In this document: piece after piece, positions 9,944-22,030 of the stretch | Position numbering within the stretch: position 1 is the stretch's first letter | Layout of the letters: each line of letters begins with the position of its first letter | Assembly (NCBI GenBank): GCA_024291935.2 | Contig: CM044321.1 | Location: 64,350,985 to 64,414,984 of the forward strand | Length of the DNA stretch: 64,000 nucleotides | Direction: 5' to 3' | Origin: Okapia johnstoni | Lineage: Eukaryota > Chordata > Mammalia > Artiodactyla > Giraffidae | Program-made: the position numbers and the translations under genes | Notes under the pieces: model-generated | Told to the model about the DNA's origin: nothing | Database searches by the model: none | The model's input: the letters and a program-made list of their open reading frames with translations, nothing else

Positions 9944-10900
9944 ACCATATCTTGAAAGGTTTGTCTCCACAAAAAAAGGATTCCTTCATTCTAGAGGGGC
10001 TATGGAAGGTCTTTTAGGCTAAGGCATTTTAGTTGATAGACTTAATGCCTCTCATTTAAGAAAATATATACTGAGGTGTGTCACGGAATATCATTTGACA
10101 CCCCTGTTAAACATCAGTTTCATTTCTGTTAAGTAATTAGACATTTTTTTTGGTAGTGAAATTACTGCAGATAGGATGGAAAATGAAATATTTAAAGAAA
10201 TGATGAACCGTTGAGATAAACCACTAGCATTCAAATAACTTCACTGATTGCCATGATCGCCTGGGACTATACCCCAGTCCCCTTTCCTCTCCTCTGCTCA
10301 GATGCCAAGAGAAAGCCCAGAAACAGAGCATGAGGTTAACTATAGAGAGTTTACTGACACACACTCGGGGGGCTTGTGGAGGCCAAAGTAGAACGCTGTG
10401 ACACTGGAGGCAGAGAAACTAGTTAGGATGCTACTTTGGGCATGTGATGAGTTTAATCAATTTGTATATGCTTCAAAAGGGCAAAAGGATATCGTTTATA
10501 GTTGATTAAATACTGAGTTTATGGCATGTTTCTATAAAATTCTGGGCATCAAGCCTAGGTCTGAAATATGACTTGATGCTATAAAATTGCCTGTATTTTA
10601 TTTATACATCCACTAGTTACATACATAGTGTTCTGTAAGTTTCAGGCTCTTCTATAATAACGGTGTAAGTTACTTTTTCATTTAGTCCAAGATATTTTTC
10701 TAAACCATAGAAGTACTTTCATCTAGACTTGAGGCTTGTGGTTTTGTTTTCTTTCTTAAGTCAATCTTTCCATATCATCTGATTTGTGCTTCCCAGGCTG
10801 TCCAAATTACTTAATATACTATGAAACCAATCAACAAATGCTGAACTAGTCTACTCAGTTTCATTTTCTGAAAAGTTGAATAAAGAATTTTTATTACATC
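9944..10900. other. Intronic sequence, nothing recognised
   Basis: No exon or repeat family is recognised. 10240..10450 is somewhat richer in GC than its flanks. Confidence 0.4.
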
Positions 10901-10978
10901 ATATGGACAGAGGAGCCTGGTGGGTTACATTTTGTGGGGTCGCAAAGAGTGAGACACGACTTAGCACTCACACACAGA
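10901..10978 (+). mobile_element. Bov-tA 3' fragment
   Basis: ATGGACAGAGGAGCCTGGTG and GTGGGGTCGCAAAGAGTGAG match the 3' half of Bov-tA. The head is missing. Confidence 0.85.
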
Positions 10979-11339
10979 GGTCATAAACGGGAAAAAGCAT
11001 CTTGATCACAAATTTTATGAAACTTTTGTGATTTTCATAAGTGACCACTGACCTGCTTTGAACTAAGGGCTTAATATCCAAAAACAGTGAAGGGAGAGAC
11101 AGATCACGCTGGCTTTATACCCTGAGGTCTGCCCCACTCACTTACGAACTGAAGCACACAGGACGCAATCTAAAACAAATGTAATAGAGACCCCTTGTAA
11201 ACCACTTCACCCAAATGTGTGTTTAACATATATTATTTGATGACTGTGTTGAAGAAAAATAGAGCTGCTGTGCACTCATGTGTATCAGACATGCATATTT
11301 GTCAGAAACATGGGTATGGCTGTCAAATCAGTTTCATCT

Positions 11340-11720
11340 TTTTTTCCTTTAACGGCAGTTAATATTGTGTGACCTAAAAAGTACTTGTTTCGTGATAGCT
11401 TTGGTGATCTCAAATTGTCTGACTGCATATTTCAGAACAAGTATTTGGATATCAAAAAAACTAAATTTTGCTTTAAGCTGTATTTTCTGTGAAGAATTGA
11501 TGAGAATGATGCAAAGGGCTGGCGAGACACACCCTGTTCTGTGTTCATCAGGTCATCATATCACTGCAAGACACTTGCAGCTTGAACAGTTTAATTAAAG
11601 GGCTGTTAGTGCAATGGAAAACTGTAATCCCCATTACTTTTGTAATTCTGTACATATTATCAGTGATTCTGGATGTAACAAACATATTCAGGATGGAACA
11701 GTACAAGAGTAGTTTTAGGT
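11340..11720. promoter_or_regulatory. Candidate conserved noncoding element
   Basis: This unique, repeat-free stretch of balanced composition lies between repeats. It carries clustered motif-like words such as CAGTTTAATTAAAG, AGGTCATCATATC and CTTGCAGCTTG. No coding or splice pattern was found. The call rests on appearance only. Alignment with human, dog or chicken NBEA would decide it. Confidence 0.3.
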
Positions 11721-12635
11721 TTGCATTCATACACGGTCATCCCTGCTCTTTTCCCTTTTGCCAGATGAATACAGAGGATTCTAAGGCCCAAAAGAAAACC
11801 AGAACCACAAAGTGGAAGAAGCTTGGGTTCTAAATTGACCACGTGGAAGATCATCTGACTGGCAGTCAAGGTCATAGAACATGAGATGAGGAAGTAGGAA
11901 GCAGCAAAAACGGCCAAATGTTTGGAATTGCCTTCTTCCAGTTCTCACTGCATGTCGTGGCGATACCAGTTCTTCACCAAAGGTATAGAGAGCATAAGAT
12001 GTAAGAAGTAACTAATTAGAAGTGTATGGAAAAAAGGAAATAGCAACACAATGGACTATCCTCTTCTAATTGGGCAATTAATGATTTTCCAAGAGGTCAG
12101 TTACGTATGCACAAGGAAAAAGGAGGTTTTCAGATCCTTACCTTCTTAAAATCTATCTGCCTGAGGATGAATATGTGAGAGAAATACACCTTTTCTTTCC
12201 CATCTTTTCCCATTGTCATTCTCCAATTACAAAATGGGAGAGGGGCTCTCTATGATATATCATCTGGGGTACAAAATCTGTTGAGGGGGTAGGAGCCTCA
12301 AACAAGGGACAATTCAAAATACTGAAGGAAGTGTTGGAAAGTGTGTGCCCTCAATGACTGGATTTGAAAAAATCCTTTTCAAGTTAAATAGTTTCATAAT
12401 TCTTTACTTTCAAAGAGCTGAAGTTGGGTCTAATTGGGTTGGTAGTTGGAAGATAATTAAAGACAATTTTTGATGATAGATCAACTAGGTGATTTTTAGC
12501 ATACAACTTAGAAGTGGCACAAAAAGCTATATGAATAATGCTGGAATAAAATGTCAATATCCTCCTATTTACTTACAGTTTAAAATTGTGAACAGGATTT
12601 TTCAACAGAACTACAAAAAAGAAAGTTAAAAACAA

Positions 12636-13420
12636 TAAGAGGTATCATACACACTGGTCAGAATGCCTACCATCAAAAAGTCTATAAATAATAAATGGTG
12701 CAGAGGGTACAGAGAAAAAGGAATCTTCCTACACTGTTGTTGGTAATATAAACTGGTATAGCCTTTATGGAAAGCAGTATGGTGGTGTAAAAGCTACAAA
12801 CAGTTACCATATGATCTAGCATTTCTACTCCTGGGCATGTATCTGGAGAAAAACTTAAAAAGATACATGCATCCCAGTATCCCTACAGCACCATTTATAA
12901 TAGCCAGGACATGGAAGCAACCTAAATGTCCATCAACAGATGACTGGATGAAGAAGATGTGGCATAAATACACAACGAAATATTACTCAGCCACAAAAAA
13001 GAATGAAATCATGCCATTTATAGCAACAAGAGATTATCATACTAAGTGAAGTAAACCAGAGAAAAACAAATATCAGATGATATGGTCTGTATGTGGAATC
13101 TAAAAAAAATAAAAAAAGATAAAAATGAACTCATTTTCAAAACAGAAATAAACTCAGACATAGAAAACAAACATGATTACCAAAGGGGAAAGGGTGGGAA
13201 GGGATAAATTAGGAGCTTAGTATGAACACTTATACACTGCTTTATATAAAATAGATAACCAACAAGGAATTATTGTATAGCACAGGGAACTATACTCAAT
13301 ATATTGTAATAACCTATAATGGAAAAGAGTCTGAAAAACAATATATATCTGAATCACTTTGCTGTATATCTGAAACTACCACAATATTATAAATCAACTA
13401 TATTTCAATTTTTAAAAAGT
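12636..13420 (+). mobile_element. L1 LINE 3' end (ORF2 tail and 3' UTR)
   Basis: Coding remains of the ORF2 C-terminus are readable: a frame at 12837..13049 has the APFIIARTWKQPKCPSTDDW and YSATKKNEIMPF blocks typical of mammalian L1. The artiodactyl 3' UTR follows (ATTGTATAGCACAGGGAACT, TTTGCTGTATATCTGAAACT) and ends near ATTTCAATTTTT. The copy is 5'-truncated and has frameshifts, so it is not functional. Confidence 0.92.
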
Positions 13421-14614
13421 TAGGAGTAGCTTTAATATTGATCCCTGTATTGTTCTAGCAATAAATACTATTCCTATGTAGATATACTAACCATCTCACT
13501 GAGATGAATTTCCAGTAGCATTTTAACTTTTTATGTTTTGTAATTACTTTTCAAAGTTCACAATATATTTATGCTGTATGGTTATAAGCTGATAATATTT
13601 CTAAAAACAATTTGTTTCAGAATAAAAATGTTAAAACACTTAAAATTTTATGGTCTTAGGAATTTAAAATATTAAAATTTTAATTCATTAGTGTATATGC
13701 TTTCTGTAGATTAGTAGAATATAACGATCAATATACAACTTTCAAGCACAAAACAGTTTTAGATTAGTTAAGTTTGGAGGAGGGATCAAATGGAAATATT
13801 TGTTGAATAACAAAGAGGAATTATATAAAATGTCCACTTGGAAAAAGAGATTATTTGTACATTTTAAAATGGATGTCGATAGCCAAATCATTATTCCTTT
13901 GGATATGTTTGATTCTACTGGGCATATCTGAAAAAGGATTAAGAATTGTTTTAAGAATTTTATTTTAAAATACCAATATGTAGAACATGCTGGATACCAC
14001 ATCTTTAAAAAAGGTTAAACTTATGAAAAGTATTAAATGTTAACATGTGTAATATGTAAATTGTTTTATACATGTGTAACGTGGTATAAAAGTCTTTTAA
14101 AGGGTGGGTTAAAAAAATATTAGAGGACAATTACAATGGACCAGCACTAAACAATAAAGAAAACCTCAAATAGCTCATGGAAAAGTCTCACTTTACCCTT
14201 TTATCCAATTAATAATGAATAAAGTCATCAAAATAAAACTGTCAGGGGTAGGCATGGTAATCAGTAAAATCTAATACAGACCAAAAAATGATCACTGAGT
14301 GAAACCTTTTCATTAAAATTTAGATGGAAAATAATTAGTCCCAATGAAAATAAATAATTCATGTAATATAAAATTGAAAATGGAAAAAACTGAAAATGGT
14401 TTAACTGTGAAGTAAATGACCAAGAAATTAGGCTGGCAAAAAGACAGTTTCCAGGAAATACATTTTCAATGAAAATTTTATAATATATACTATTGTTATA
14501 CTTTTGAGGTTAAACATTCATAAACACAGCCATTATCACTATATGGATTAAAATTGCAGGGTCAAAATATATAACTGAGAAAAATTTAGGCAGCTCATCT
14601 ATAGAGAGCTTTTT
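13421..14614. other. AT-rich intronic sequence, nothing recognised
   Basis: This is very AT-rich DNA with no recognisable exon, RNA gene or repeat family. Confidence 0.45.
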
Positions 14615-14748
14615 CTTTAGTTTTATTTTATTTGGCTATGCAGAGAGATATGTGGGATCCTAGTTCCCCAACCAGGGGTGGAACCTGTGCCCCCTGCAGT
14701 GGAAGCGCAGTGCTGGCCACTGGACCACTAGAAGGCAGGGAAATCTCC
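14615..14748 (-). mobile_element. CHR-2-type SINE with target-site duplication
   Basis: The reverse copy has the T-rich tail TTTAGTTTTATTTTATTTGG, then GGGATCCTAGTTCCCCAACC and the head side GGACCACTAGAAGGCAGGG. The 12-bp duplication AGAGAGCTTTTT is at 14603..14614 and 14749..14760. Confidence 0.9.
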
Positions 14749-14934
14749 AGAGAGCTTTTTATTTAGCATTTTGCTCTAATTCATCACTTTATGTATCTGC
14801 CTCTCCTACATTTAAAGCGTTTCTAGGGTCCACCTCTCAGTTCATTTTTAATTCTTCAGCTTCCATATCGTAAGATGAAGGAAATGACAGTACCTAAACT
14901 CATAGGGTAGTTGAATGAGTTCTGAATGAGTTCT

Positions 14935-14995
14935 TTTTAAAAAATGCTTAGTACAGCTCCCGGCAAACAGGAAGTGCTCAACAAATGCTAGTTCT
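14935..14995 (+). mobile_element. MIR/L2 3'-end fragment
   Basis: ATGCTTAGTACAGCTCCCGG and GAAGTGCTCAACAAATGCTA match the common MIR 3' end. Confidence 0.6.
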
Positions 14996-15279
14996 ACTCT
15001 AATGCCTACTTTCTTGTGTGCATGTGTACAGACATACACATATACATGCACTGAGCACATCCTTGGTTTTAACCTTCAATAATGACACTGTCAGCGAGAG
15101 AGTAGAAAACCTGGACCACAGCATATGACCTTTAAAACTAACAGCCATAACTATTGTTTCCTTAGTGGCAGTTTGCATTCTAGAAATTTTCCAGAATCAC
15201 AGTGCAAACCTCTAATTAGAAAGCCCAACTATTTGGGACCTCAGATACTACATCCACTGTTAGCAATGATAACTCTAGA

Positions 15280-15580
15280 AAGTGAAAGTGAAAGTTGCTC
15301 AGTCGTGTCTGACTCTTTGAGACCCCATGGACTGTCCATGGAATTCTCCAGGCCAGAATACTGGAGTGAGTAGCCTTTCTCTTCTCCAGGAGATCTTCCC
15401 AACCCAGGGATCGAACCCAGGTCTTCCACATTGCAGGGGGATTCTTTACCAGCTGAGCCACAAGGGAAACCCAAGAACAATGGAGTGGGTAGCTTATCCC
15501 TTCTCCAGGGGATCTTCCTGACCCAGAAACTGAACCAGGATCTCCCACATTGCAGGCGGATTCTTTACCAACTGAGCTAT
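15280..15580 (-). mobile_element. Dimeric Bov-tA SINE (two tRNA-like heads)
   Basis: In reverse orientation, a complete Bov-tA (15280..15473, GTTGCTCAGTCGTGTCTGAC to GAGCCACAAGGGAAACCC) is directly followed by a second head (15474..15580) that lacks its 3' half. The join contains AGAACAATGGAGTGGGTAGC. The junction resembles the start of the copy at 45004, which supports a real dimeric subfamily rather than two chance insertions. Confidence 0.8.
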
Positions 15581-15612
15581 AGTGTCTTCTATAATTAGGC
15601 CAGCTCTTGCTA

Positions 15613-16410
15613 TATCAATAACCTCAGATATGCAGATGACACCACCCTTATGGCAGAAAGTGAAGAAGAACTAAAGAGCCTCTTGGTGAAGGTGAAAGAG
15701 GAGAGTGAAAAAGTTGGATTAAAGCTCAACGTTCAGAAAACTAAGATCATAGCATCTGGTCCCATCACTTCATGGGAAATAGATGGGGAAACAGTGGAAA
15801 CAGTGTCAGGCTTTATTTTTTGGGGCTCCAGAATCACTGCTGATGGTGACTGCAGCCATGAAATTAAAAGATGCTTACTCCTTGGAAGGAAGGTTATGGC
15901 CAACCTAGATAGCATATTTAAAAGCAGAGACATTACTTTGCCAACAAAAGTCCGTCTAGTCAAGGCTATGGTTTTTCCAGTGGTCATGTATGGATGTGAG
16001 AGTTGGACGGTGAAGAAGGCTGAGCACTGAAGAATTGATGCTTTTGAGATGTGGTGTTGGAGAAGACTCTTGAGAGTCCCTTGGACTGCAAGGAGATCCA
16101 ATCAATCCATCCTAAAAGAGATCAATCCTGGGTGTTCATTGGAAGGTCTGATGTTGAAGCTGAAACTCCAATACTTTGGCCACCTCATGCGAAGGGTTGA
16201 CTCATTGGAAAAGACCCTAATGCTGGGTAGGATTGGGGGCGGGAGGAGAAGGGGACGACAGAGGATGAGATGGTTGGATGGCATCACCAACTCGATGGAC
16301 ATGGGTTTGGGTAGACTCCGGGAGTTGGTGATGGACAGGGAGGCCTGGTGTGCTGCAGTTCATGGGGTCGCAAAGAGTTGGACACGACTGAGCGACTGAA
16401 CTGAACTGAA
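15613..16410 (+). mobile_element. BovB LINE, 5'-truncated, with target-site duplication
   Basis: This is the 3' part of an RTE-type LINE. The reverse-transcriptase catalytic Tyr-Ala-Asp-Asp is intact at 15629..15640. It is followed by a thumb/C-terminal region in a frame running to 16030, where a CGA-to-TGA change creates a stop after KKAEH. The same reading continues past the stop (16049..16399) with the LWCWRRLL-like and QRMRWLDGI blocks. The 3' end is GACTGAACTGAACTGAA. A 7-bp duplication CTTGCTA is at 15606..15612 and 16411..16417. BovB is known for its patchy spread between reptiles and ruminants, attributed to horizontal transfer. This copy is a dead relic. Confidence 0.95.
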
Positions 16411-16469
16411 CTTGCTACCAAGCTCTTTTCATGATTTATCAGTTGATTTTTTAGTGACTCTTATTTAAC

Positions 16470-16900
16470 AAATATTTATTGATTGACCATCACCAGCCGA
16501 TAGCGAATGAGAGGCAGAGTCCCTGTTCAAAGAGGTCATAGGCTCATGGGGACTCTCCAACAATGGGGAAGGTGTGGGTGGAAGCAGGGAAGGAAGAGGG
16601 TCTCAAGCAGAAGGAACAGGTAAATACAGTGCCTTGGGGAACGGGTTCAGGCAGTCTGAAATATATATTGCCAAGAGGAGAGAGGTGAAAAATAACCTGA
16701 GAATAATGAAAGGTGTGCAGGGAACCAGGATTTGGGGGCTTGATCACGTAACTCATGTTAACGAGTTTGGACTTTTGATCTGAGAGCAATGATGAGCCCC
16801 CTTTGTTAAACAAAGAGGTGAGATGATTAAATTCCAACTTTAGAAATCACTGCTGTGACTACAGTTTAGAGGCTGTTTTGACTGGTGAAGGACAATGCCA
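16470..16900 (-). mobile_element. L2 LINE fragment
   Basis: In reverse orientation the landmarks follow L2: AACAAATATTTATTGATTGA, CAGAAGGAACAGGTAAATAC, GTGCCTTGGGG, and farther on GACTTTTGATCTGAGAGCAA and GAGGTGAGATGATTAAATTC. There is no intact coding frame. Confidence 0.7.
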
Positions 16901-17049
16901 TTCTAGTAAACTACGCAAACATTATTTTATACTCATTCGTAGAAAGCCATGAACTCTTTCCAAAAGGTAGGATTTATACCACTCCAATAATCTCCCTCAC
17001 ACTACAGGAAGTGCTGTTAAAATGATCTGTTCTATAACATACATCCCCG

Positions 17050-17150
17050 CAACTGCAGAGTTCATAAGAGTAGAGACTAGGTTGTATTCCTTATAGAATC
17101 AGTACATGAAAGGAACTCAATCAATTTTGTTGAATAAAATATTGTAAAAT
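17050..17150 (+). mobile_element. L2 3'-end fragment
   Basis: CAGAGTTCATAAGAGTAGAG, GGAACTCAATCAATTTTGTT and GAATAAAAT resemble the L2 terminus. It is diverged. Confidence 0.5.
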
Positions 17151-18285
17151 TTAATTTACAAACAAACTCTGATTTGCAGCTGGAGTCCTCTGTGCCTCCT
17201 TCATCTTCAAAGGCATGTAACTCTCAAAATTAGGGTAAAAATCTCAAAATTAAAAAAAAAATGATATTGGCAAGGTTGCTTCATTTTTGTCCTACCCATG
17301 AATGTCCCCATGTGTAAGTATTATACATTTGGCTGTGTTTCATTTTCTCAAATTTGGCAAACTCTGAAATCTTGTATTTGTCCCTCTGCTGTAATTTTAC
17401 AAAGGAAAGGGCCAGGAGATGGAGAACTCTACAGTATTAGAAGGAAACTATTTTCTAGTTTCTAGTACTCACTTTCATTTCTACACTGAGCATATTAACT
17501 TCCTTGGTGTTACTCTGCATAGTGACAATTTTTAAAGCATTCATGTTTATATATCTCCAAATAATCCTATGAAGTTATTTGGGTTTCTGGGTTAGTGGGT
17601 TTTCTTTTCACTCAAACTGTTAACAGGGTATGAGTTTGTAGATAGTATAAACTGTCAGCACAAACTGTTTTTCTCTTTTTGGAAATATTTCTTATTAAAG
17701 TTTTTAGATACAGTCAGAAATGATACAAGATCAGATGGGAGAGCTGCAGTAATTATTGTTGCATACGTAATTATGTCTACAACGAGCAGATGTAAAGAGA
17801 AACTGCTTTTGACTAGAGATCTAATCAGGGTATAGAGAGAAATCTGTGAAACCATTTTAACATTTTTTATTTTCTACTTTTTATTTTACAAATTTAAAAC
17901 AAAAATTTAATTATATATTTCTCATTTAGTGAGAAATGCATAATGAAAAGAGTTTTTTTTTTTAAAGTTTAAAGGTAAAACTATTCTTTTTTCTCTAGTT
18001 GATGTTTATTTATGTTATCCTGAAAACAAAACAAAACTGCATGCAATACAGATACTCGTGCACTTTTCAATTCATACCATGAGAGCTTCAAATATTGGAA
18101 AAGAAATCTGGATCCCAGCACATCATGAAAATCCTAACAGAGTTTAAAAACCATATGTGCATATGGGGAAAAAAAAAAGCGTATGTGCGTATGGTACATA
18201 AGCAGGTATTTAAGCAGTGGTAACTGCTTGTACTAATACTGGTATAAAACCCCATATTAAGCTACAAGGGGCATTCTACTGAGCT
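17151..18285. other. AT-rich intronic sequence, nothing recognised
   Basis: There are homopolymer runs near 17250 and 17950 and a short repeated word, CATATGTGCATATGGGG, near 18150. No exon or repeat family was recognised. Confidence 0.4.
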
Positions 18286-18640
18286 CTTACATTCTAACCA
18301 CCTCGATCGCTTTCCACTCCCAAATGTGTCATCTTCAGTCACGCTTCTGCACCCTTGCACATGGTGTTTCTTCTGCATGGCAGATCCCTCCCTAGTCTGT
18401 TCTGATGAACTCCTATTGATGCCTAAGCTCGAAGAGCCTGCTGTTGCCTCTGAGAGCCCTCTACACAACTCTGACACTCACCAAACCATCATTATCATGG
18501 TTGGTTTACTCGCTGGTGTCTCTTGCAAACCTGTGAACCTGCTGATGGCCAGAATTCTCAATGCATCTCTGCGTTTTTCACATGTAGCACAAAGCTCAGC
18601 ATGGAGCACTCACTTAATAGCAGTAATTAATTATGAATGC
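18286..18640 (+). mobile_element. L2 LINE 3' fragment
   Basis: CACGCTTCTGCACCCTTGC, GGCAGATCCCTCCCTAGTC, CTCTGAGAGCCCTCTACACA and AATGCATCTCTGCGTTTTTC follow the order of the L2 3' region. The overlapping 107-codon frame is a by-product. Confidence 0.6.
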
Positions 18641-18883
18641 CTTTATTGATCTATATTTAGTAATACTCATACACAGAAAAGTTATTAATTTATTTGGCCT
18701 ATATTAATTAAAAGCTATCACATTAAGATAGTCCAGAGTTGATTCCCAATTCATTATATACCAGACAGAGCATGAAAGGTATCCCCTCCTGATAAATTCC
18801 TTTTCACCATGTTGATTACCTGACCCTACCACTCTGGCCCTGGTGGACTGAACCAGGATTGTCACCTATTAAAGTAGATACCA
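18641..18883. other. AT-rich intronic sequence, nothing recognised
   Basis: It contains several TAATTAAT words and no identifiable element. Confidence 0.35.
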
Positions 18884-19300
18884 TGACTTTCCTGGTGGTC
18901 CTGTGGCTAAAACTCTGAGTTCCCAATGCAGGGGGCCCGGGTTTGATCGCCGGTCAGGGAACTAGATACTTCATGCTGCAACTAAAGAACTTGCATCCTG
19001 CAACCAAGATCAAAGATCCTGTGTGTGGCGGCTAAGACCCAGTATGCATGCATGCTAAGTAGTTTCAGTCATCTCTGACTCTTTGTGACGCTATGGACTG
19101 TAGCCAGACAGGCTCCTCTGTCCATGGGATTCTCCAGGCCAGAATACTGGAGTGGGTTGCCATGCCCTCCTCCAGGGGATCTTCCCAGACCAGGGATTGA
19201 ATCCACGTCTCTTACGTCTCCTGCACTGGTAGGTGGGTTCTTTACCACTTGCACCACCTGGGAAGACCCAGCACAGCCAAATAAATAAATATTAAAAAGA
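18884..19300 (+). mobile_element. CHR-2-type SINE, interrupted by a Bov-tA
   Basis: The body 18884..19042 reads GACTTTCCTGGTGGTCCTG, GGGTTTGATCGCCGGTCAGG and GATCCTGTGTGTGGCGGC. The tail resumes at 19263 (CAGCACAGCCAAATAAATAA). The missing middle is a later insertion. Confidence 0.85.
19043..19262 (-). mobile_element. Bov-tA SINE nested in a CHR SINE
   Basis: This is a full reverse Bov-tA, with CATGCTAAGTAGTTTCAGTC on the left and CTTTACCACTTGCACCACCT on the right. The 9-bp duplication AAGACCCAG, derived from the host SINE, is at 19034..19042 and 19263..19271. Confidence 0.95.
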
Positions 19301-19589
19301 ATAAGTAGTTATCTAACGAGAACAGCCACAACTAGTGGCAGTGAGAACCCTGTCCATCATAGCCATGCTATTATGAATGCTGGCTGGCTGACCCCATCAG
19401 ATAATCTTTCTTAATGATTTCAATGTGAGATATTCAGGGATAAGTCTAGCAGGAGGGTAGGAAGAAGCCAAAAGATGGAGAAGGCAGTCATCAGAAATCA
19501 TAAGGCGGCAAGGATTCTGAAGAAGCAGAAGCCAAGGCATAAAGAGATGAGCCTAGTGGTGGGTGCAGCCATCTCCTGCTCCAAACACA

Positions 19590-20015
19590 CCTGGGATCAC
19601 TTTGCTCTCCTGGCTTTAGTCCCACTGATTTTCTCCCAGTCCTGGGTCCTTACCATGTTGTTTCGTGTCACAGGGCCAATGCACATATTCCTCCCTCTCT
19701 GGAAATAGCTCCCCTCCCGTATCTGCCTACTTTAGTTCTACTCATCCTTGAGCTCTCTTGACTTCTTATTTTCTCAACTGACCTCTCCTGCTGGGTAAAA
19801 TCACCCTATCACACACTCTCATAGCACCACATGTGAGAGACATTCTCTTCAAAGTGTAATTTCGCAAATCTATTATGTAATTTATTAATATGATTGCCTG
19901 CCCCACCCCCACCTTAATCATTTGCTTTTCTTACTACTATATCTCCTATTGCTTAGCACTGTGCCTGGCACACTGTAGAAACTAAATAAGTAATAAGCAG
20001 AGGCTCAATGATTAA
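19590..20015 (+). mobile_element. L2 LINE 3' end
   Basis: The order of CCTCCCTCTCTGGAAATAGC, CTCATAGCACCACATGTGAG, TGCCTGCCCCACCCCCACC, TAGCACTGTGCCTGGCACAC and CAGAGGCTCAATGATTAAA is that of the L2 3' terminus. Confidence 0.78.
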
Positions 20016-20194
20016 ATTTTAGGTGTATTTAAAGTCAGGCAGTCTGTAGCAGCAAAAATGTAAACAATCGGCACCATAATGTTAATGGACGGCTGGGGTT
20101 GAAGGGACATTTAAAAGACCCGGGCACTGGAACTCAGATGGAATTTCAGTTTTGCACAAGGCTTGATGAGACATTCCCATTTGTACTTTACTAA

Positions 20195-20414
20195 GGGACT
20201 TCCCTGGTGGCTCAGATAGTAAAGAATCTGCCTACAATGCAGGAGACTGGGGTTTGATCCCTGGGTTGGGAAGATCCCCTGGAGAAGGAAATGGCAACCT
20301 ACTCCAGTATTCTTGCTTGGAGAATTCCATGGACCGAGGAGTCTGGCAGGCTATAGTCCATACAGTCCATGGGGTCCCAAAGAGCTGGACACGACTGAGT
20401 GACTAACACTTTTC
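20195..20414 (+). mobile_element. Bov-tA SINE
   Basis: This is a full-length copy. The head is GGGACTTCCCTGGTGGCTCA, then GGGTTGGGAAGATCCCCTGG, and the end is GACACGACTGAGTGACTAAC. The 3' part holds a small duplicated word (CAGTCCAT/AGTCCATA near 20357). Confidence 0.95.
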
Positions 20415-20910
20415 AGTGCTTTCCTACCCTAAACTCTGCAGTAGACACTACCGCTTACCCACTCAGGATCTATTCCTGCTTTCCCTCCCCTCCTTTTTCC
20501 TGACCAACAGAACCCTGATGGTGTTCTGTTACTGGCCTCTTCCATGCACTTCTGAGCCTGGTATACTGACCCGGTGGCCAGTCCCAGAGCTGATCAGGTT
20601 GGAAGAGTGTCCGCATTCGTAAGAGGGAATCAGTGAAAGAGACGCTTCCTCCTTCCTCCAGACATTCTTGTATTTATGCTGATTTGGGGGAGTGTTGAAG
20701 CCATACTGCTACTGATGTGAGAATGAGGACAAACAAGGATGATAGAGTGGAGATGGGGAATGGACCTGCATTCCTGAAAACATGCAGAAGCAGCTGAATC
20801 AATCGACCCAAGAGACCTATATAATTCAGGACTTACGATTTTATGATACATGATACTTATGTACACATAAAGCCATTTGAATTAGGGTATATGTAATTCA
20901 GGACTTTTGT

Positions 20911-20913
<3 letters not shown>

Positions 20914-20942
<29 letters not shown>
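20914..20942. repeat. (AT)n microsatellite
   Basis: About 14 perfect AT units are followed by CATACTACATACAC. The length is likely to vary between individuals. Confidence 0.95.
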
Positions 20943-20944
<2 letters not shown>

Positions 20945-20946
<2 letters not shown>

Positions 20947-21854
20947 CTACATACACATATACATAAAAGTTATTAGAGTTAAGGTATCACTACTTGCAGC
21001 TGATACAAACTAATTACCTGATGCAACTTTCATGTCTTTGTTATTTGAAGAAGGAAAATGCCTGACTAATACACAAACGCCCACACACCCTCCAAAATAG
21101 GAGCTTTCTGTAATGTTTGCTTATGTTCCTATGAACCTAAACTAAAACTAAAAAACTAAAGCCTATTAACATTTTAAAAAATATGCAGACATTACACATT
21201 TCCATACATTGTATACATCCTAGAATAGTTTTCACTCCTTGTCTGCCTGACAAAGTTCTGCCATGTAACAGAAGATGACTGTTCAAAGGACATTTCCTCA
21301 AAAGATACTTGCTATTTATCAAGTATCTGCCAGGTAAGTGCCAGCCTCATCAATAACCAGGAAGACAATATGAATGTGAATCATTTTTTTTTCAAGTTTT
21401 AAAGACTTCCACTTTTTCAGTGAAAAATTAGTAATTGAAGGCTATTTTCATACAATACCAGTTCATAGTATGTTTTTACTTGAAAACCATAGTGTTCCTG
21501 GGCACTCACAGGTGCATCCTTGGGGTTCCTAAGAATTTGTTTTTCCTTTCTCTCACAGCAAGAGCTTTTCTGCAATTACTGTCTCCCAAAGAGCAGCCAC
21601 AGAATGAAATCCAATCTTCATGCAGGGAATTTGCATGTGGGAACTCTTTAGATGGGGCCTTATTTTAATGTGCATCTGCTCACCACAGGATGAGGTTACC
21701 CTTGACATATTTCTTCATACTGCCAGTTTGTACCAATAAGCATACACATTGTTTGCACTTAGTTTGCTGGACTATGGCCATTTTTCATGTATCTGTATGC
21801 CATGCTCGAGGAGGAAGAACTTAGACTCTAGAGGATGAAGACTGACTCAACTCC
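20945..21854. other. Intronic sequence, nothing recognised
   Basis: The composition is mixed. No exon or named repeat was recognised. Confidence 0.4.
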
Positions 21855-22030
21855 TTCTGAGTTATGTAATTCTGGGAATGTCCCCTTACAATAACTAGGA
21901 TAGTTTCCACTTATATGAAATAAGAATGATCATATTCACTGTAAACAGCTGTTATATTTAATGAAATAACACATAAAGTATCGAGCAGAGAGGCTGGCAC
22001 AAAGGTAGTGCTACATAAGTGTGTTGAACA
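21855..22030 (+). mobile_element. MIR SINE
   Basis: GAGTTATGTAATTCTGGGAA, GTTTCCACTTATATGAAATA, ATTTAATGAAATAACACATA and GCTGGCACAAAGGTAGTGCT follow the MIR core and 3' order. Confidence 0.75.

Noticed and set aside
20195..20290. tRNA-like sequences
   Set aside because: These are the tRNA-derived heads of Bov-tA and CHR SINEs. They lack a complete cloverleaf and belong to repeats. No true tRNA gene was seen.
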